Both the position numbers and the translations under genes were made by a program. Under the pieces are notes generated by a model. It had not been told where the DNA came from. It searched no databases and saw only the letters and a list, made by a program, of their open reading frames with translations. This document shows, one piece after another, positions 53,446 through 62,815 of a stretch of DNA of 64,000 nt (position 1 is the first letter of the stretch; the number at the start of each line of letters is the position of its first letter). The DNA is from Chitinivibrionales bacterium (GTDB taxonomy: Bacteria; Fibrobacterota; Chitinivibrionia; Chitinivibrionales; WJKA01). The stretch is from the NCBI GenBank assembly GCA_014728215.1, contig WJLZ01000185.1, positions 62,001 through 126,000 on the forward strand, read 5' to 3'.

Positions 53446-53928
53446 TTATGCATTTTTACCCGAACCATCGTGGTTCAGGATCTCACATAATTGATCAATG
53501 AGCTGCCGCTGGCTTTTTAATATTTTTTTTCGAGCCGACTCGATGGTATACCAGGCAAACCGGTCCATCTCGGGAAATCGACGCATCTTACCCGATTTTG
53601 GTGGCCATTCAATTTCAAACGTATTGCTCGTCAGGTTTGACGGATTACAGTACCCCTCGAGCGCCCATATCTTGATCTTTTTGCCGCCCGATTGTTTTAA
53701 TTCATTAAGCTCGATGAAATCACCTTCAGGCCGCATTCCGGTCTCTTCTTCAAATTCACGCTTTGCAGCAGTAAAAGGATCTTCACTTTCATCGTATTCA
53801 CCCTTGAGTATCGACCATCCCCCATCATCCCTGTTCCTCCAGAAAGGACCGCCCATATGTCCCAGCAAAATATTCAATCGATCCTTTTCAAAATGATACA
53901 TCATAATTCCTGCACTTTTTTTACTCAT
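53446..53928 (-). CDS. Nudix hydrolase
   Basis: The 160-aa protein has the Nudix box starting GEYDESEDPFTAAKREF and ending EEETGM (full G-x5-E-x7-REUXEEXGU pattern). The start SAGIMMYHFEKDRLNILLGHMGGPFW and the phrase GGWSILKGEYDESED resemble Ap4A-hydrolase-like or NTP-cleaning Nudix proteins of about this size. AGAGG lies before the second of two close ATGs, which is used. No clear operon partner is seen. Confidence 0.88.
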   Translation of the reverse strand: MSKKSAGIMMYHFEKDRLNILLGHMGGPFWRNRDDGGWSILKGEYDESEDPFTAAKREFEEETGMRPEGDFIELNELKQSGGKKIKIWALEGYCNPSNLTSNTFEIEWPPKSGKMRRFPEMDRFAWYTIESARKKILKSQRQLIDQLCEILNHDGSGKNA

Positions 53929-54009
53929 ACACATCCTCTTTTCTCAAAATATCCTCTTAAAAGACGAAATGGCAGGATAGAGCTGCTGATCTGTTTTTCA
54001 ACTGCCGGT

Positions 54010-55080
54010 TTAAGGGACAAACGTTGGTTGAGGACTTTTGAGCCGTGCAGCCAGTGCTTGTTTCTTTATCTCTTCAGCCTCGGAAAATTGTGGCTCAAGC
54101 CTTTTTTCTACTTTCGAGTCAAACTGGTAATGTTTCATGCGATTACATTCTGCAACACATTGGGTATATTGCTGCAGGCTAAAATGGATTTTAGCCAGCC
54201 ATAAATGGCATCGCGATGCATTATAATGATTATCAAAGGATTCGGCTTCAACTCTTCCGAGAATGTATCTGAATGCCTTTTCGGCCTCTTTATATTGCCT
54301 GTTTCCATATAACGCTTTTGCCATACCCCAGTGGAACACCAGTGAATTTGGATATTTTTTCAGCATTTCATTAGCCACCTTGATGGCCTCCCGATATCGT
54401 TTCTCATTATTGAGAACCGCCACAAGGCTCTCGGTTGCGCTTAATCTGGTATATATTCCGTCTTTTTTAGCTTCATATAACATGGTAATGCCCGACTCCC
54501 TCTTATCGACAACGCCGGGCATCCACCACAATTTTTTAATCAGTGCGCTCCTCCAGTAATTATAGCTTCCAATCCCATAAGCAATATCTTTAATTTCCGG
54601 ATGCTTCTTATGGAGATCTAAAAGCACCGAAACACCTTTCCAGCCATATCTGAATGCGGTTATCCATCGCTCAAATCTGCTTTCATAGGTTCCCTTGTAC
54701 CCATCAGCCCCGCCAACAAAAAATTTTGCCCATACATTATCCCGATCTTTGGCAAGAATGGCCTCTCCCTTTTCGATTGCAAGATCGCAATACTGATAAA
54801 ATTCATCTTCTCTCTTATCGGTTTCATAATACACCATCCACGAGTAGATCGCGGCAGCATAAAAGAAATAACCCGCAGGATGATCCGGAAATTTCTTAAT
54901 AACTTTCCTGGCTTCCTGCTCTGCCCGGCTGAATTTCTCTTTATATATATAATCGATTGACGCTAAACAGGAATGGTGCATTTCTGAAGAAAGCAGTGCA
55001 ACATCAGCGGAATGCACGCCAAATATAAGTACCGCAGCTAAAACAAGAAAATCAATTGATTTAATCCTTGGGAGATGCAT
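54010..55080 (-). CDS. Exported TPR-repeat protein
   Basis: The 356-aa protein has a signal peptide (IDFLVLAAVLIFGVHSADVA) and helical repeats of TPR type, clearest at ARKVIKKFPDHPAGYFFYAAA, ANEMLKKYPNSLVFHWGMAKALYGNRQY and ARCHLWLAKIHFSLQQYTQC in part. It probably works in the periplasm or at the outer membrane as an adaptor. The start overlaps the end of the upstream small protein by 20 bases, so the two are probably co-expressed. Confidence 0.8.
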   Translation of the reverse strand: MHLPRIKSIDFLVLAAVLIFGVHSADVALLSSEMHHSCLASIDYIYKEKFSRAEQEARKVIKKFPDHPAGYFFYAAAIYSWMVYYETDKREDEFYQYCDLAIEKGEAILAKDRDNVWAKFFVGGADGYKGTYESRFERWITAFRYGWKGVSVLLDLHKKHPEIKDIAYGIGSYNYWRSALIKKLWWMPGVVDKRESGITMLYEAKKDGIYTRLSATESLVAVLNNEKRYREAIKVANEMLKKYPNSLVFHWGMAKALYGNRQYKEAEKAFRYILGRVEAESFDNHYNASRCHLWLAKIHFSLQQYTQCVAECNRMKHYQFDSKVEKRLEPQFSEAEEIKKQALAARLKSPQPTFVP

Positions 55081-55456
55081 CTTTTTCCGAAGAACTCTGG
55101 TCTGCAATTGTAGCCCACCTGTTATAATAACGATCCCACTTGCCCCATTCTCTGTGGTATCGATATTTTCTTCTGATTTTTTTAGGAACACCCTTTAAAA
55201 AATAAAAATCAACAACGGCTTTTCTGCTATATTTACTTTCAGTATACTTTTTATATTCGACAATTGAATAATAGGTTGAATCGAGAAGGCTTGAATCAGG
55301 AATTTCATGTGTTATGGTAGCCAGATCATCCTTAACAATCGTCTCGAGCTTCTCCTTAATTCCCCCCTCTGTTTCTACTATACAATTTATGAGAAACAAT
55401 AACAAGGCTGGACCAACATAGAGCAGAATTCTTCTGATTTTAACGTGCTGTTTCAT
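55061..55456 (-). CDS. Small membrane-anchored protein of unknown function
   Basis: The 131-aa protein has one N-terminal hydrophobic segment (IRRILLYVGPALLLFLINC). The Cys after LIN could be a poor lipobox or just the helix end. The rest is charged and Tyr-rich (YHREWGKWDRYYNRW). No family is recognised. A TTG start eight codons earlier is also possible. It lies between the ABC transporter and the TPR gene. Confidence 0.6.
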   Translation of the reverse strand: MKQHVKIRRILLYVGPALLLFLINCIVETEGGIKEKLETIVKDDLATITHEIPDSSLLDSTYYSIVEYKKYTESKYSRKAVVDFYFLKGVPKKIRRKYRYHREWGKWDRYYNRWATIADQSSSEKDASPKD

Positions 55457-55505
55457 ATTGCAAAACCCGAAATTATTCAATTTTTATTGACACACCATGG
55501 AATAA

Positions 55506-56630
55506 TTATTCAACGAAATCCGAATCAAAAATATTTACCTGCTTTTCAATATCAAAAAGATGAACCCTTCTTCCATCAACAAACACATTAACTTTCTGAT
55601 TAAGTTGTATGTCTGCTTCCCGGGTAATCAGAAATCGCAATGTAACATCATTTTCCGATTTACCGACAATCAAACTACGGTCGCCGAGTGATTCAATAAG
55701 CTCGACAGTCATATAAAAGGAAGTATCCGAATACCGCCTGGCTGCCCGATGTTCAAGATAGGAGATATTCTGCGGTCGAATGCCCACCTTTACCGGTCGA
55801 TTCATAAACGAGACCGCTTTTTCTGCCCGTTGACGATCAAGCGCTAAAAAGCCGATCTGTGTCTCCACGCCGATATGGCTATCCTTTTCTGCAACAGTTC
55901 CATCGATAAAATTCATTACCGGACTGCCTATAAACCGGGCGGAAAACATGGTTTTCGGATGATCGTATACCAGACGAGGTTCGTCATATTGCTCAAGGAC
56001 TCCTCTGCAAAGGAGTGCTATGCGTTCACTCATTGTCATTGCTTCAACCTGATTGTGTGTTACATAAATGATTGTCTTTCCTACCTGCTGATGAATCCGT
56101 TTGAGTTCTTCCATGGCCATTTCACGTAAGGCAGCATCAAGATTGCTCAAGGGTTCATCCAGCAACAAAACCTCAGGATCAAGTACAAGCGCCCGGGCCA
56201 GCGCCACCCGTTGACGCTGCCCTCCCGATATCTCTTTGGGATACCGGTTTTCAAGGTCCCGCAGCCCAAGCATAGAAACTGCCCACTGAAGTTTCTCCTC
56301 AAGTTTTTCGGGTGTCGCTTTTTTAATTTTCAGACCAAAAAGGATATTTGATCTGACAGTCATGTGTGGAAACAACGCATAGCTCTGAAATACCATGGCA
56401 ATTCGCCGCTCCTGAGGAGGAATGGTATTATATCTCCTGTTGTTGATTAGCAAATCGCCCTTGTCGATACTTTCAAGCCCCGCTATCATTCGTAAGAGGG
56501 TTGTTTTTCCACACCCCGATGGTCCCAGAAGAGTAATAAACTCACCATCTTTAACCTCGAGACTGAGATTGTCGATGATCCTGCGATCATTTAATTTTTT
56601 GGAAATATTTTTAAGAACAACATCGGCCAT
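55506..56630 (-). CDS. Sugar-type ABC transporter ATPase (MalK/UgpC-like)
   Basis: The 374-aa ATPase has Walker A GPSGCGKT, signature SGGQRQRVALARAL, Walker B VLLLDEPLSNLD and switch His in VTHNQVEAM. A C-terminal TOBE/OB part (about 240-370), with VKVGIRPQNISYLE, is typical of carbohydrate importers. It forms one operon with two permeases and a binding protein upstream on the same strand. Confidence 0.92.
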   Translation of the reverse strand: MADVVLKNISKKLNDRRIIDNLSLEVKDGEFITLLGPSGCGKTTLLRMIAGLESIDKGDLLINNRRYNTIPPQERRIAMVFQSYALFPHMTVRSNILFGLKIKKATPEKLEEKLQWAVSMLGLRDLENRYPKEISGGQRQRVALARALVLDPEVLLLDEPLSNLDAALREMAMEELKRIHQQVGKTIIYVTHNQVEAMTMSERIALLCRGVLEQYDEPRLVYDHPKTMFSARFIGSPVMNFIDGTVAEKDSHIGVETQIGFLALDRQRAEKAVSFMNRPVKVGIRPQNISYLEHRAARRYSDTSFYMTVELIESLGDRSLIVGKSENDVTLRFLITREADIQLNQKVNVFVDGRRVHLFDIEKQVNIFDSDFVE

Positions 56631-56640
56631 AATTGTAACT

Positions 56641-57486
56641 TTATTTAATAGCCCCGGTTGTTATCCCTGCGCTCATATGCTTTTGCAGCATCAGAGAAAA
56701 GATAATAACCGGCAAAGAAAGACATATAGAAATAGTTGCCAGAAGATTCTGCGGCGGAGCATAGGCTAGTTTCTGTTTTAAATACAGTGTCAGTGTTGAT
56801 ATCCTGCCCAGACCAAGCAAAAAATAGGCAAATATGAATTCATCCCACGATAATAAAAACGTATATATCGCCGCAGCAGTCAAACCCGGAATTGCAAGAG
56901 GCAACAGGATTTTTATAAAAATCTGAAATCGATTAGCCCCCATGACCATCGCCTGATGTTCAAGGTCCCAGGGAATCGGCTCAAAAGCGCTCGCTCCAAT
57001 AAAGATCACATAGGGCAGTGCAAGAAGGGTATGTGCCAGAACAACGCCCCAATAGGTATTATGTGCTCCGATTTTAATGAAAAATTCGGTAATCGGAATT
57101 ACCGATGCTATGTCGGGAAAAAGACGAACCGATATTAAGCCAACCAGCAAAACTTCCCTGAGAGGAATTTTATACCTTCCCAGAATGTAGGAAGCCGGTA
57201 CTCCAAGAAGCATCGACAAAACCACGGTAGAAAAAGCGATAATGAGACTGTTCATCACCACCCCGTAAAAACGGCCATCCGAAAACAGATAAAGAAAGTT
57301 TCTGAATGTTGGTTCATAAGGCCATAGAGGTATCGGTTCTCCGGCGGTATTGATACTTGAAATATCACTGATTGAATACTTGAACAGCAGATAAAGGGGA
57401 GCTATAATCATTAAAAGAACAAGAATCAGAGCACCTAGCCAGCAGGCCTTCCGCAATTTCGATGATGCAATGTATGGTATGGCCAT
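56641..57486 (-). CDS. Sugar-type ABC transporter permease (MalG-like)
   Basis: The 281-aa permease has six membrane helices. The coupling-helix motif EAA-like loop reads DLEHQAMVMGANRFQIFIKILLPLAIPGL, contacting the ATPase. It is of carbohydrate CUT1 type. It ends 10 bases before the ATPase gene and starts two bases after the other permease. Confidence 0.9.
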   Translation of the reverse strand: MAIPYIASSKLRKACWLGALILVLLMIIAPLYLLFKYSISDISSINTAGEPIPLWPYEPTFRNFLYLFSDGRFYGVVMNSLIIAFSTVVLSMLLGVPASYILGRYKIPLREVLLVGLISVRLFPDIASVIPITEFFIKIGAHNTYWGVVLAHTLLALPYVIFIGASAFEPIPWDLEHQAMVMGANRFQIFIKILLPLAIPGLTAAAIYTFLLSWDEFIFAYFLLGLGRISTLTLYLKQKLAYAPPQNLLATISICLSLPVIIFSLMLQKHMSAGITTGAIK

Positions 57487-57488
57487 AT

Positions 57489-58373
57489 CTACCTCCGCAA
57501 AATTCTTTTGTTAAGTTCGGCCAGCAATATCAGTACAAGACTTGTAAGAATAATGCATGCTACAAGAACCAGTGCAACAACTGCAGCTTTATCGGTATAC
57601 CCCCAATTATTATATAATGATTCTATCAATGTACCCAAAAGATTTTGTTGGCCGCCAAGTACAAAGGGAAAGATAAACTCTTTCCACATTTCTATTGATC
57701 TCAATAAGACAACAGCCGACATCGAAGGGAGTATCAATGGAAGAACGACTCGCCGAAGCTGCTGTCTGAATCCCGCACCCATTGTACGGGCCGCATCGAA
57801 AAGCTCAGGGTCGATTGAATTAAGACCGGCAAGTATTATCAGCATCGAAATAGGCATGTCCCGCCATACTTTTCCCATTAGTGAAACTCCCAGAGCAAAT
57901 ACTTTTGCTCCCCGCCAGTTTACGGGAGATTGAATCAATTGAGGGAATGCGGCATATTTGCCTAAAAGCAGATGGTTGATATGTCCCCCCGGATAATCGA
58001 ACAGAATATAAAGTATAATTGCGGTAACAAGAGCCGGTATTGCAAGGGGGATGAGCATAAAACTTCGGATAAAATCGCGGAGAAAAAAAGTTTTATACAG
58101 CAAAAGCGCCAAAAAAAGACCGACTATCAATTCCAATGGTGTTCCTACAACAACAAAGAGAAAAGTATTTAAAAGCGATTCTCTGAATTCTTCCATTTGA
58201 AAAACAGCCGAATATGTTTTTACGGTAGGAAAAGTTCCGGATGCAGTATGGGAAAAACTTAAGCCTAACAAATAGACAAGAACAATGATTAAAAAACCCA
58301 GGAGATAAAGGGATGCCGGTATAATCGGCCATATCTCCTGGATTTTCGATAACTTGAGATTACTACGGGACAT
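57489..58373 (-). CDS. Sugar-type ABC transporter permease (MalF-like)
   Basis: The 294-aa permease has six helices. The coupling loop ELFDAARTMGAGFRQQLRRVVLPLILPSM has the expected EAA-type form. It pairs with the MalG-like protein. GRAVE-type conservation around PALVTAIILYILFD is visible. It lies 29 bases after the binding-protein gene. Confidence 0.9.
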   Translation of the reverse strand: MSRSNLKLSKIQEIWPIIPASLYLLGFLIIVLVYLLGLSFSHTASGTFPTVKTYSAVFQMEEFRESLLNTFLFVVVGTPLELIVGLFLALLLYKTFFLRDFIRSFMLIPLAIPALVTAIILYILFDYPGGHINHLLLGKYAAFPQLIQSPVNWRGAKVFALGVSLMGKVWRDMPISMLIILAGLNSIDPELFDAARTMGAGFRQQLRRVVLPLILPSMSAVVLLRSIEMWKEFIFPFVLGGQQNLLGTLIESLYNNWGYTDKAAVVALVLVACIILTSLVLILLAELNKRILRR

Positions 58374-58402
58374 TATAATTCGACAACCGAATCAAAGGCT
58401 GA

Positions 58403-59887
58403 TCATTTAACCTGGCCCTTCCCCAACAGTTTGTCCTGACGATCTGCAAAGTCGCTTGCAAGACGCATTTTCATTGTCGACAAATCCATTGCGCCCTCTT
58501 CCTGAGCATCATATTCAACGCTAAGTGTATACCAGGCGTCAACATACAACTGGGCCAATTGTGAATACTGCCGGATCAATGGTACGGTCGTTAATTCATT
58601 GATTTTTATCTGTTCTACCGACACTTTAAAGATATCACCAACCCAGCCTTCTTCAAATACATTCGGCAGGTTCATGAGAATATCTTTGCGCACAGGAATC
58701 ATACCGAATTTTGAGCTTTCCTTGGCCTGGATTTCTTTGCTTGTCATGAATCTGATAAACGAATACGCCAGTTCTTTGTGGGGTGATGTTTCGGGTATTC
58801 CCCACCACCATCCACCGGTCGATATTTCACGAGACCCTTCGTACAGAGGATGGCCATTCTTGTCCAATGCAAAAGAAAGCGCCTTTGGCACAACAACAAA
58901 TCCCATATCTTCGGGATCCGCCATGTATCCAGGCATACCGGGATCATCTTCCCATCCATGGACATTAAAAAGATCAATCTGCTGCAAATAGGCAAGAAAC
59001 ACCTTTCCATCCTTGATACCATTATAAATGTCGGAACCTTTCCATTTATCCTGCCACATACTGAAATTGTAGATCCCCTTTTTAACCAGAACATTCTCCC
59101 AGAGAAACGTTTCTGCACATTTATCAGAGGTTAAATCTAAGATCTCATCTTTTGTGGCGCCCAATTGAAGCGCACGATCCATAAGGAATAATGCGGTGCC
59201 GCCATATTTCGCGCCGCGATGAGCCATACGAGCCATTTTAACGCCATTATACTCCTCATTCGCCCATATGGACCCGACTGTATATAGATCATAAAAATCC
59301 CAGTCTCTCGGATTCTCTTCCAGAGTGTAGCCGGCAGGAAGACCAAATCCATTTAAAGAATTAAGTTCTTTATTGATCCGATGTTTGTGAGTTTCAAACT
59401 TGGAAACAGCATCGTTAACCATGGATTTGCGATAAAAAAGCACTCTTGTTTCCAGTTTTCTGGGCAGATAATAAGGGACACTATTAACATAACCCAATCC
59501 ACTGGCCAACTGATGATATTCCGCCATATTCTGCATCACTATAGCAGAATCTTTAATTTTTCTGAGATCCTCCATTAATCCTTTTGAAGCCAGCACTCTG
59601 GTCATTTCAAAAGGAGTTTTTACCACACAGATTTCAGGATTCTTTTTTCCGCTTTCAAGTTTGAGCAGACGTTCAATATCCCATTCATTATCAAAAGTCG
59701 CGATATTTATTTTGCAGTTGTTTTCTCTTTCGAATTCGGGCAAGATTTCTTCTCTCAAGAATCTTTCCTGAGCCGGCATCATCCGCAAAAGAACCGTCAT
59801 CGTTGGTGTTTCGCCTTTCCTAGGGCCGCAACCAACCATAAACATTGTTGCTGCCGCCAAAATACATACCATCGTGGAAAAACGCAT
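58403..59887 (-). CDS. Extracellular solute-binding lipoprotein, family 1
   Basis: The 494-aa lipoprotein signal ends in FMVGC, so it is anchored through Cys. The body has the family 1 pattern: FERENNCKINIATFDNEWD early, a middle with GVKMARMAHRGAKYGGT and the C-terminal ISTGGWWWGIPETSPHKELAYSFIRF, which lines the sugar pocket. AGGAGG precedes the ATG chosen. The ligand is unknown, probably an oligosaccharide. It is first in the four-gene transporter operon. Confidence 0.9.
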   Translation of the reverse strand: MRFSTMVCILAAATMFMVGCGPRKGETPTMTVLLRMMPAQERFLREEILPEFERENNCKINIATFDNEWDIERLLKLESGKKNPEICVVKTPFEMTRVLASKGLMEDLRKIKDSAIVMQNMAEYHQLASGLGYVNSVPYYLPRKLETRVLFYRKSMVNDAVSKFETHKHRINKELNSLNGFGLPAGYTLEENPRDWDFYDLYTVGSIWANEEYNGVKMARMAHRGAKYGGTALFLMDRALQLGATKDEILDLTSDKCAETFLWENVLVKKGIYNFSMWQDKWKGSDIYNGIKDGKVFLAYLQQIDLFNVHGWEDDPGMPGYMADPEDMGFVVVPKALSFALDKNGHPLYEGSREISTGGWWWGIPETSPHKELAYSFIRFMTSKEIQAKESSKFGMIPVRKDILMNLPNVFEEGWVGDIFKVSVEQIKINELTTVPLIRQYSQLAQLYVDAWYTLSVEYDAQEEGAMDLSTMKMRLASDFADRQDKLLGKGQVK

Positions 59888-59942
59888 AAATCCTCCTCGT
59901 AAAAAATGGAATTTATAATATTTTCTATATTTCATTTGGGAA

Positions 59943-59964
59943 TATTTTCACTCCCGTGAAAATA
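59943..59964. promoter_or_regulatory. Operator-like palindrome upstream of ABC transporter
   Basis: TATTTTCAC and GTGAAAATA are perfect inverted arms around TCCC, about 55 bases upstream of the binding-protein start. This suits a dimeric repressor or activator for the transporter operon. No regulator gene is adjacent. Confidence 0.5.
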
Positions 59965-60021
59965 ACTCAGGCTTATTTCAGCAATAAAGATAATTTTTTT
60001 CAGGTGCAATAACTATCATTT

Positions 60022-60048
60022 TTGTCGTTTTTTTATGCATATCGACAA
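60022..60048. promoter_or_regulatory. Inverted TTGTCG/CGACAA pair
   Basis: TTGTCG and CGACAA are separated by 15 T-rich bases. The arms resemble part of the activator element seen in the left region, but no sigma-54 type promoter is near. Confidence 0.25.
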
Positions 60049-60097
60049 TTTCAGAGGTTGCTAAAATTCTTTCTCGATTTTGAAATATCAGGCGGAT

Positions 60098-60134
60098 AAA
60101 AAAAAGACGGATAGAAGGAAACCTTCCACCCGTC
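60098..60134 (-). terminator. Rho-independent terminator after outer-membrane protein gene
   Basis: On the minus strand a stem of CCGTC/GACGG and GAAGG/CCTTC with small internal loops is followed by eight T residues. It ends the TonB/ExbD/outer-membrane protein unit. Confidence 0.85.
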
Positions 60135-60159
60135 CGAATTTTCATCAAAACTGATATGC

Positions 60160-61458
60160 TTAGAAACTGAATGTAAAAGTAAATCGCGTTTGTAAATGGT
60201 GCTGTGGTCCGCTGATAAGGTTTGTAAAAGTATACAGTATATCATCGGCAAGAACACAATCCACTCTCAGTCGATTTTCGATATTCAAGCCGATTCCGAA
60301 TCCTGCAAAATCATCATCGGATGCATCGGCTTCAGCATTCTGTTCCCAGTAACCTCTGTCTTCTCCCTGTTCGGTGACATAGAGGAGTTTTTTCATCACA
60401 CCGCCGCGAAGAAGGAGCCAGTCCCAGACAATATTCCGTTCGAATCCGAAACCGATTCGTCCGCCGAAACCGGTGGATGTTTCACCGATTGCTCTCTTTT
60501 CTCTATCTTCATAGATAAATTCAGCTCCAGCCCATCCAAATCCTTTATCAACATTGATATTAACCCCAAATCCGAGGGCAACCTGGAGCTGGTAGAAAAG
60601 ATTCAGATCGGCATATTTAATACCAAGATGAGGGACGAAATCCCCATTGAGAACAGTAAGGGCGGAAAAGAGACGAACATCTCCCCTTGCCATAATGTTG
60701 TTTTCTTCTTCGAATACGGCAAGCGTATCCAGCGTACCGCTCCCTGTACTGTAAATTCCTAAAACGGTGTCTTTCACATCACCAACCGCATTAACCACAC
60801 CAATACCACCGGAGACTTCCATGTCGATCGATTTGGCAAGCGGCCAGTTAAGACCAAGGTTGACACGGTACAGAGAAGTACGCATGTCCTCGTCTTCTTT
60901 GTCATTCTGAAAGGCAAGATAGGTACCGATACCCAACATGCCGCCATTCTTAAGAGCATATCCAGCCAACACATCGAATTTCCCGACCGGCTCGGGTAAA
61001 TTGATATTATTATACGCCCGGTTGCTGTCTCTTAACGCTTCCGTCATATAAGCATCTTGGAATTCATCCGAAAAGGGGGTGATATATTCAAGCATCTCAT
61101 CGTGCCGGTTTAGCGCAACTCCCAGTGAAAACATGGGATACTGGCTTCCCGATTCTGCCGATTGATTAAATGAATAGGAGATGACCCCGCCACCCCATGG
61201 ACGAATGGGATCGCGATTTGTTCTTCGTAATGCAGCAAATTCGTCCTCGGAGCTTTTTTCCTCCTCGGTCTGCGCATAATACCCCATAGATGCCATCATC
61301 ATATTCGGATAGATACTGACATTGGCGGGATTTCTGAAGATGCTGTAATCATCCATAAAGAAAGCATCATGCCTTCCCAGTGCGATTATCCTCGCATCAG
61401 TTGCAAAACTTGTTGTGACAAACCCCAATAACAGAAAGCATGCTAGGAGTCTCTTCAT
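60160..61458 (-). CDS. Outer-membrane beta-barrel protein
   Basis: The 432-aa protein has a signal peptide (MKRLLACFLLLGFVTTSFA) and ends in FTFTFSF, the C-terminal aromatic signature of outer-membrane barrels. Alternating strands such as GVISYSF, RVNLGLNW, YQLQVALGFGVNINV and RIGFGFER support a barrel. After the signal comes ARIIALGRHDAFFMDDYSIFRNPAN, similar to FadL/PorV-like or UPF0164 proteins. GGAGG precedes the ATG. It is the last gene of a unit with the TonB-like and ExbD genes. Confidence 0.82.
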   Translation of the reverse strand: MKRLLACFLLLGFVTTSFATDARIIALGRHDAFFMDDYSIFRNPANVSIYPNMMMASMGYYAQTEEEKSSEDEFAALRRTNRDPIRPWGGGVISYSFNQSAESGSQYPMFSLGVALNRHDEMLEYITPFSDEFQDAYMTEALRDSNRAYNNINLPEPVGKFDVLAGYALKNGGMLGIGTYLAFQNDKEDEDMRTSLYRVNLGLNWPLAKSIDMEVSGGIGVVNAVGDVKDTVLGIYSTGSGTLDTLAVFEEENNIMARGDVRLFSALTVLNGDFVPHLGIKYADLNLFYQLQVALGFGVNINVDKGFGWAGAEFIYEDREKRAIGETSTGFGGRIGFGFERNIVWDWLLLRGGVMKKLLYVTEQGEDRGYWEQNAEADASDDDFAGFGIGLNIENRLRVDCVLADDILYTFTNLISGPQHHLQTRFTFTFSF

Positions 61459-61514
61459 ACTACCTCCATGAAAGATAGGGAACAGAGTAATGACCGCTCA
61501 CAATGTATAACAAA

Positions 61515-62813
61515 TCATTGAGAGAAAACAAATGGATAGACGACTTCAGTAACATCACCTGGTTTATCGATTTTTCCAAACGCCCACCTTTTAACTTTTG
61601 AAACAATCGTATTCTCCAGTGTAGGATCGTTTATTGTTGTTCCGACGACCTTACAGAAGATAACTTTTCCAAACTCGTCTATAGCAAATTTTACAGTTAT
61701 CTTACCTTTAAGTCCAGGTTTTTCTCTAAGTCTTTTGTTATAGGCATATCGGAGTGCGGCAAGGTTCTGCATAACGACTCGTCTGATGCTCGCCATGCTT
61801 CTGCCGCCGGTCATAGCTCCACCCTTGACAAATTTGGGTGCGGAGATTTTGAGCGCTCCCCGTTTTTTCAAACCGAGATCGCCGCCTTCGCCACCCATCA
61901 GGCTTCCAACCAGATCGTCGATTCCGCCGCCACCGCCGCCGAATCCACTTCCATATCCTGCTCCATATCCAATACCGGCAGCGCCTTTTCTTCCGACACC
62001 ACCACTACCGCCGGCCTTCAGACCGCCGACACCCTGAAGAATAGCATCGATCCCGGATGCAAAGCCACCTTTACCGAACACATCGGCTGAAGCAACTGTT
62101 TTTCCTTTTATCTGTCCGGAGATAATACCCAGAACGCCTTTCTTGGTAACCCGGGCACGAGGATCTCCTCCACCACCCGTACGACCGCCAGCGCCCTTTT
62201 TACTGGTCTTCTTGAGCTTCTTCTTGTCTGATTTAATCTCTTCTTTTTTCTTGTCTTCTTTCTTCTCGACAAGCGTTTCCGGCAATTCTTTAACAAGCTT
62301 GGCTACTCGCTCCTCCGGAATTTTCTCGAAAAAGTCGGTTGCCACTTTGACAATCTCACGAGTGCTCAGCCAGACACCGAAAATTATGCCGAAAATCATA
62401 CTGACAATCTCAAGATTTCTTAATCGACTGTCTTTTTCTACTTTGAATATATCACTACGTTGAGCAAGCTGTGCAGTATATTCGGCTTCGTTTAGAACCC
62501 TTCCCTGTTCCTCCTCATCCTCATCATAGTCGTCACCGTCACCTGATAATGACGGCGGAGGAGGTGGAGGTGGGGGGGGCGCAGCAGCTACCGCAAGCTT
62601 CTCAAGCTCCATTTCTGCTCCAACTGCCTCGAATTGTTGCTTCAATTTCATGGCCTCGGTTTCATCGGCTTCCTTCTTTACACATACAGTTTTCTGCATT
62701 AAAGCGGCAGCCACAACTGTAGCACTACTCCCGGACCATTTGGCAACTTCATCGGCAATTTTTGCAGCCCGTTCAGGATCTACACATTTTTTTATTAGAA
62801 CCTTGTACTTCAC
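61515..62813 (-). CDS. TonB-like AgmX/PglI-type protein with L7/L12-like N-domain
   Basis: The 432-aa protein has several parts. Residues 1-72 resemble the C-terminal domain of ribosomal protein L7/L12 (MKYKVLIKKCVDPERAAKIA, then EAMKLKQQFEAVGAEMEL). A poly-Pro run (79-87), an acidic stretch, one membrane helix (about 133-150), a Lys-rich part, a long Gly-rich linker and a C-terminal TonB/AgmX-like domain (about 350-432, KGKITVKFAIDEFGKV) follow. It should span from cytosol to periplasm and pass force from a TolQR-like motor to the envelope. GTG start with GGGAG upstream, two bases after the ExbD stop. Confidence 0.85.
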   Translation of the reverse strand: MKYKVLIKKCVDPERAAKIADEVAKWSGSSATVVAAALMQKTVCVKKEADETEAMKLKQQFEAVGAEMELEKLAVAAAPPPPPPPPPSLSGDGDDYDEDEEEQGRVLNEAEYTAQLAQRSDIFKVEKDSRLRNLEIVSMIFGIIFGVWLSTREIVKVATDFFEKIPEERVAKLVKELPETLVEKKEDKKKEEIKSDKKKLKKTSKKGAGGRTGGGGDPRARVTKKGVLGIISGQIKGKTVASADVFGKGGFASGIDAILQGVGGLKAGGSGGVGRKGAAGIGYGAGYGSGFGGGGGGIDDLVGSLMGGEGGDLGLKKRGALKISAPKFVKGGAMTGGRSMASIRRVVMQNLAALRYAYNKRLREKPGLKGKITVKFAIDEFGKVIFCKVVGTTINDPTLENTIVSKVKRWAFGKIDKPGDVTEVVYPFVFSQ

Positions 62814-62815
62814 GG

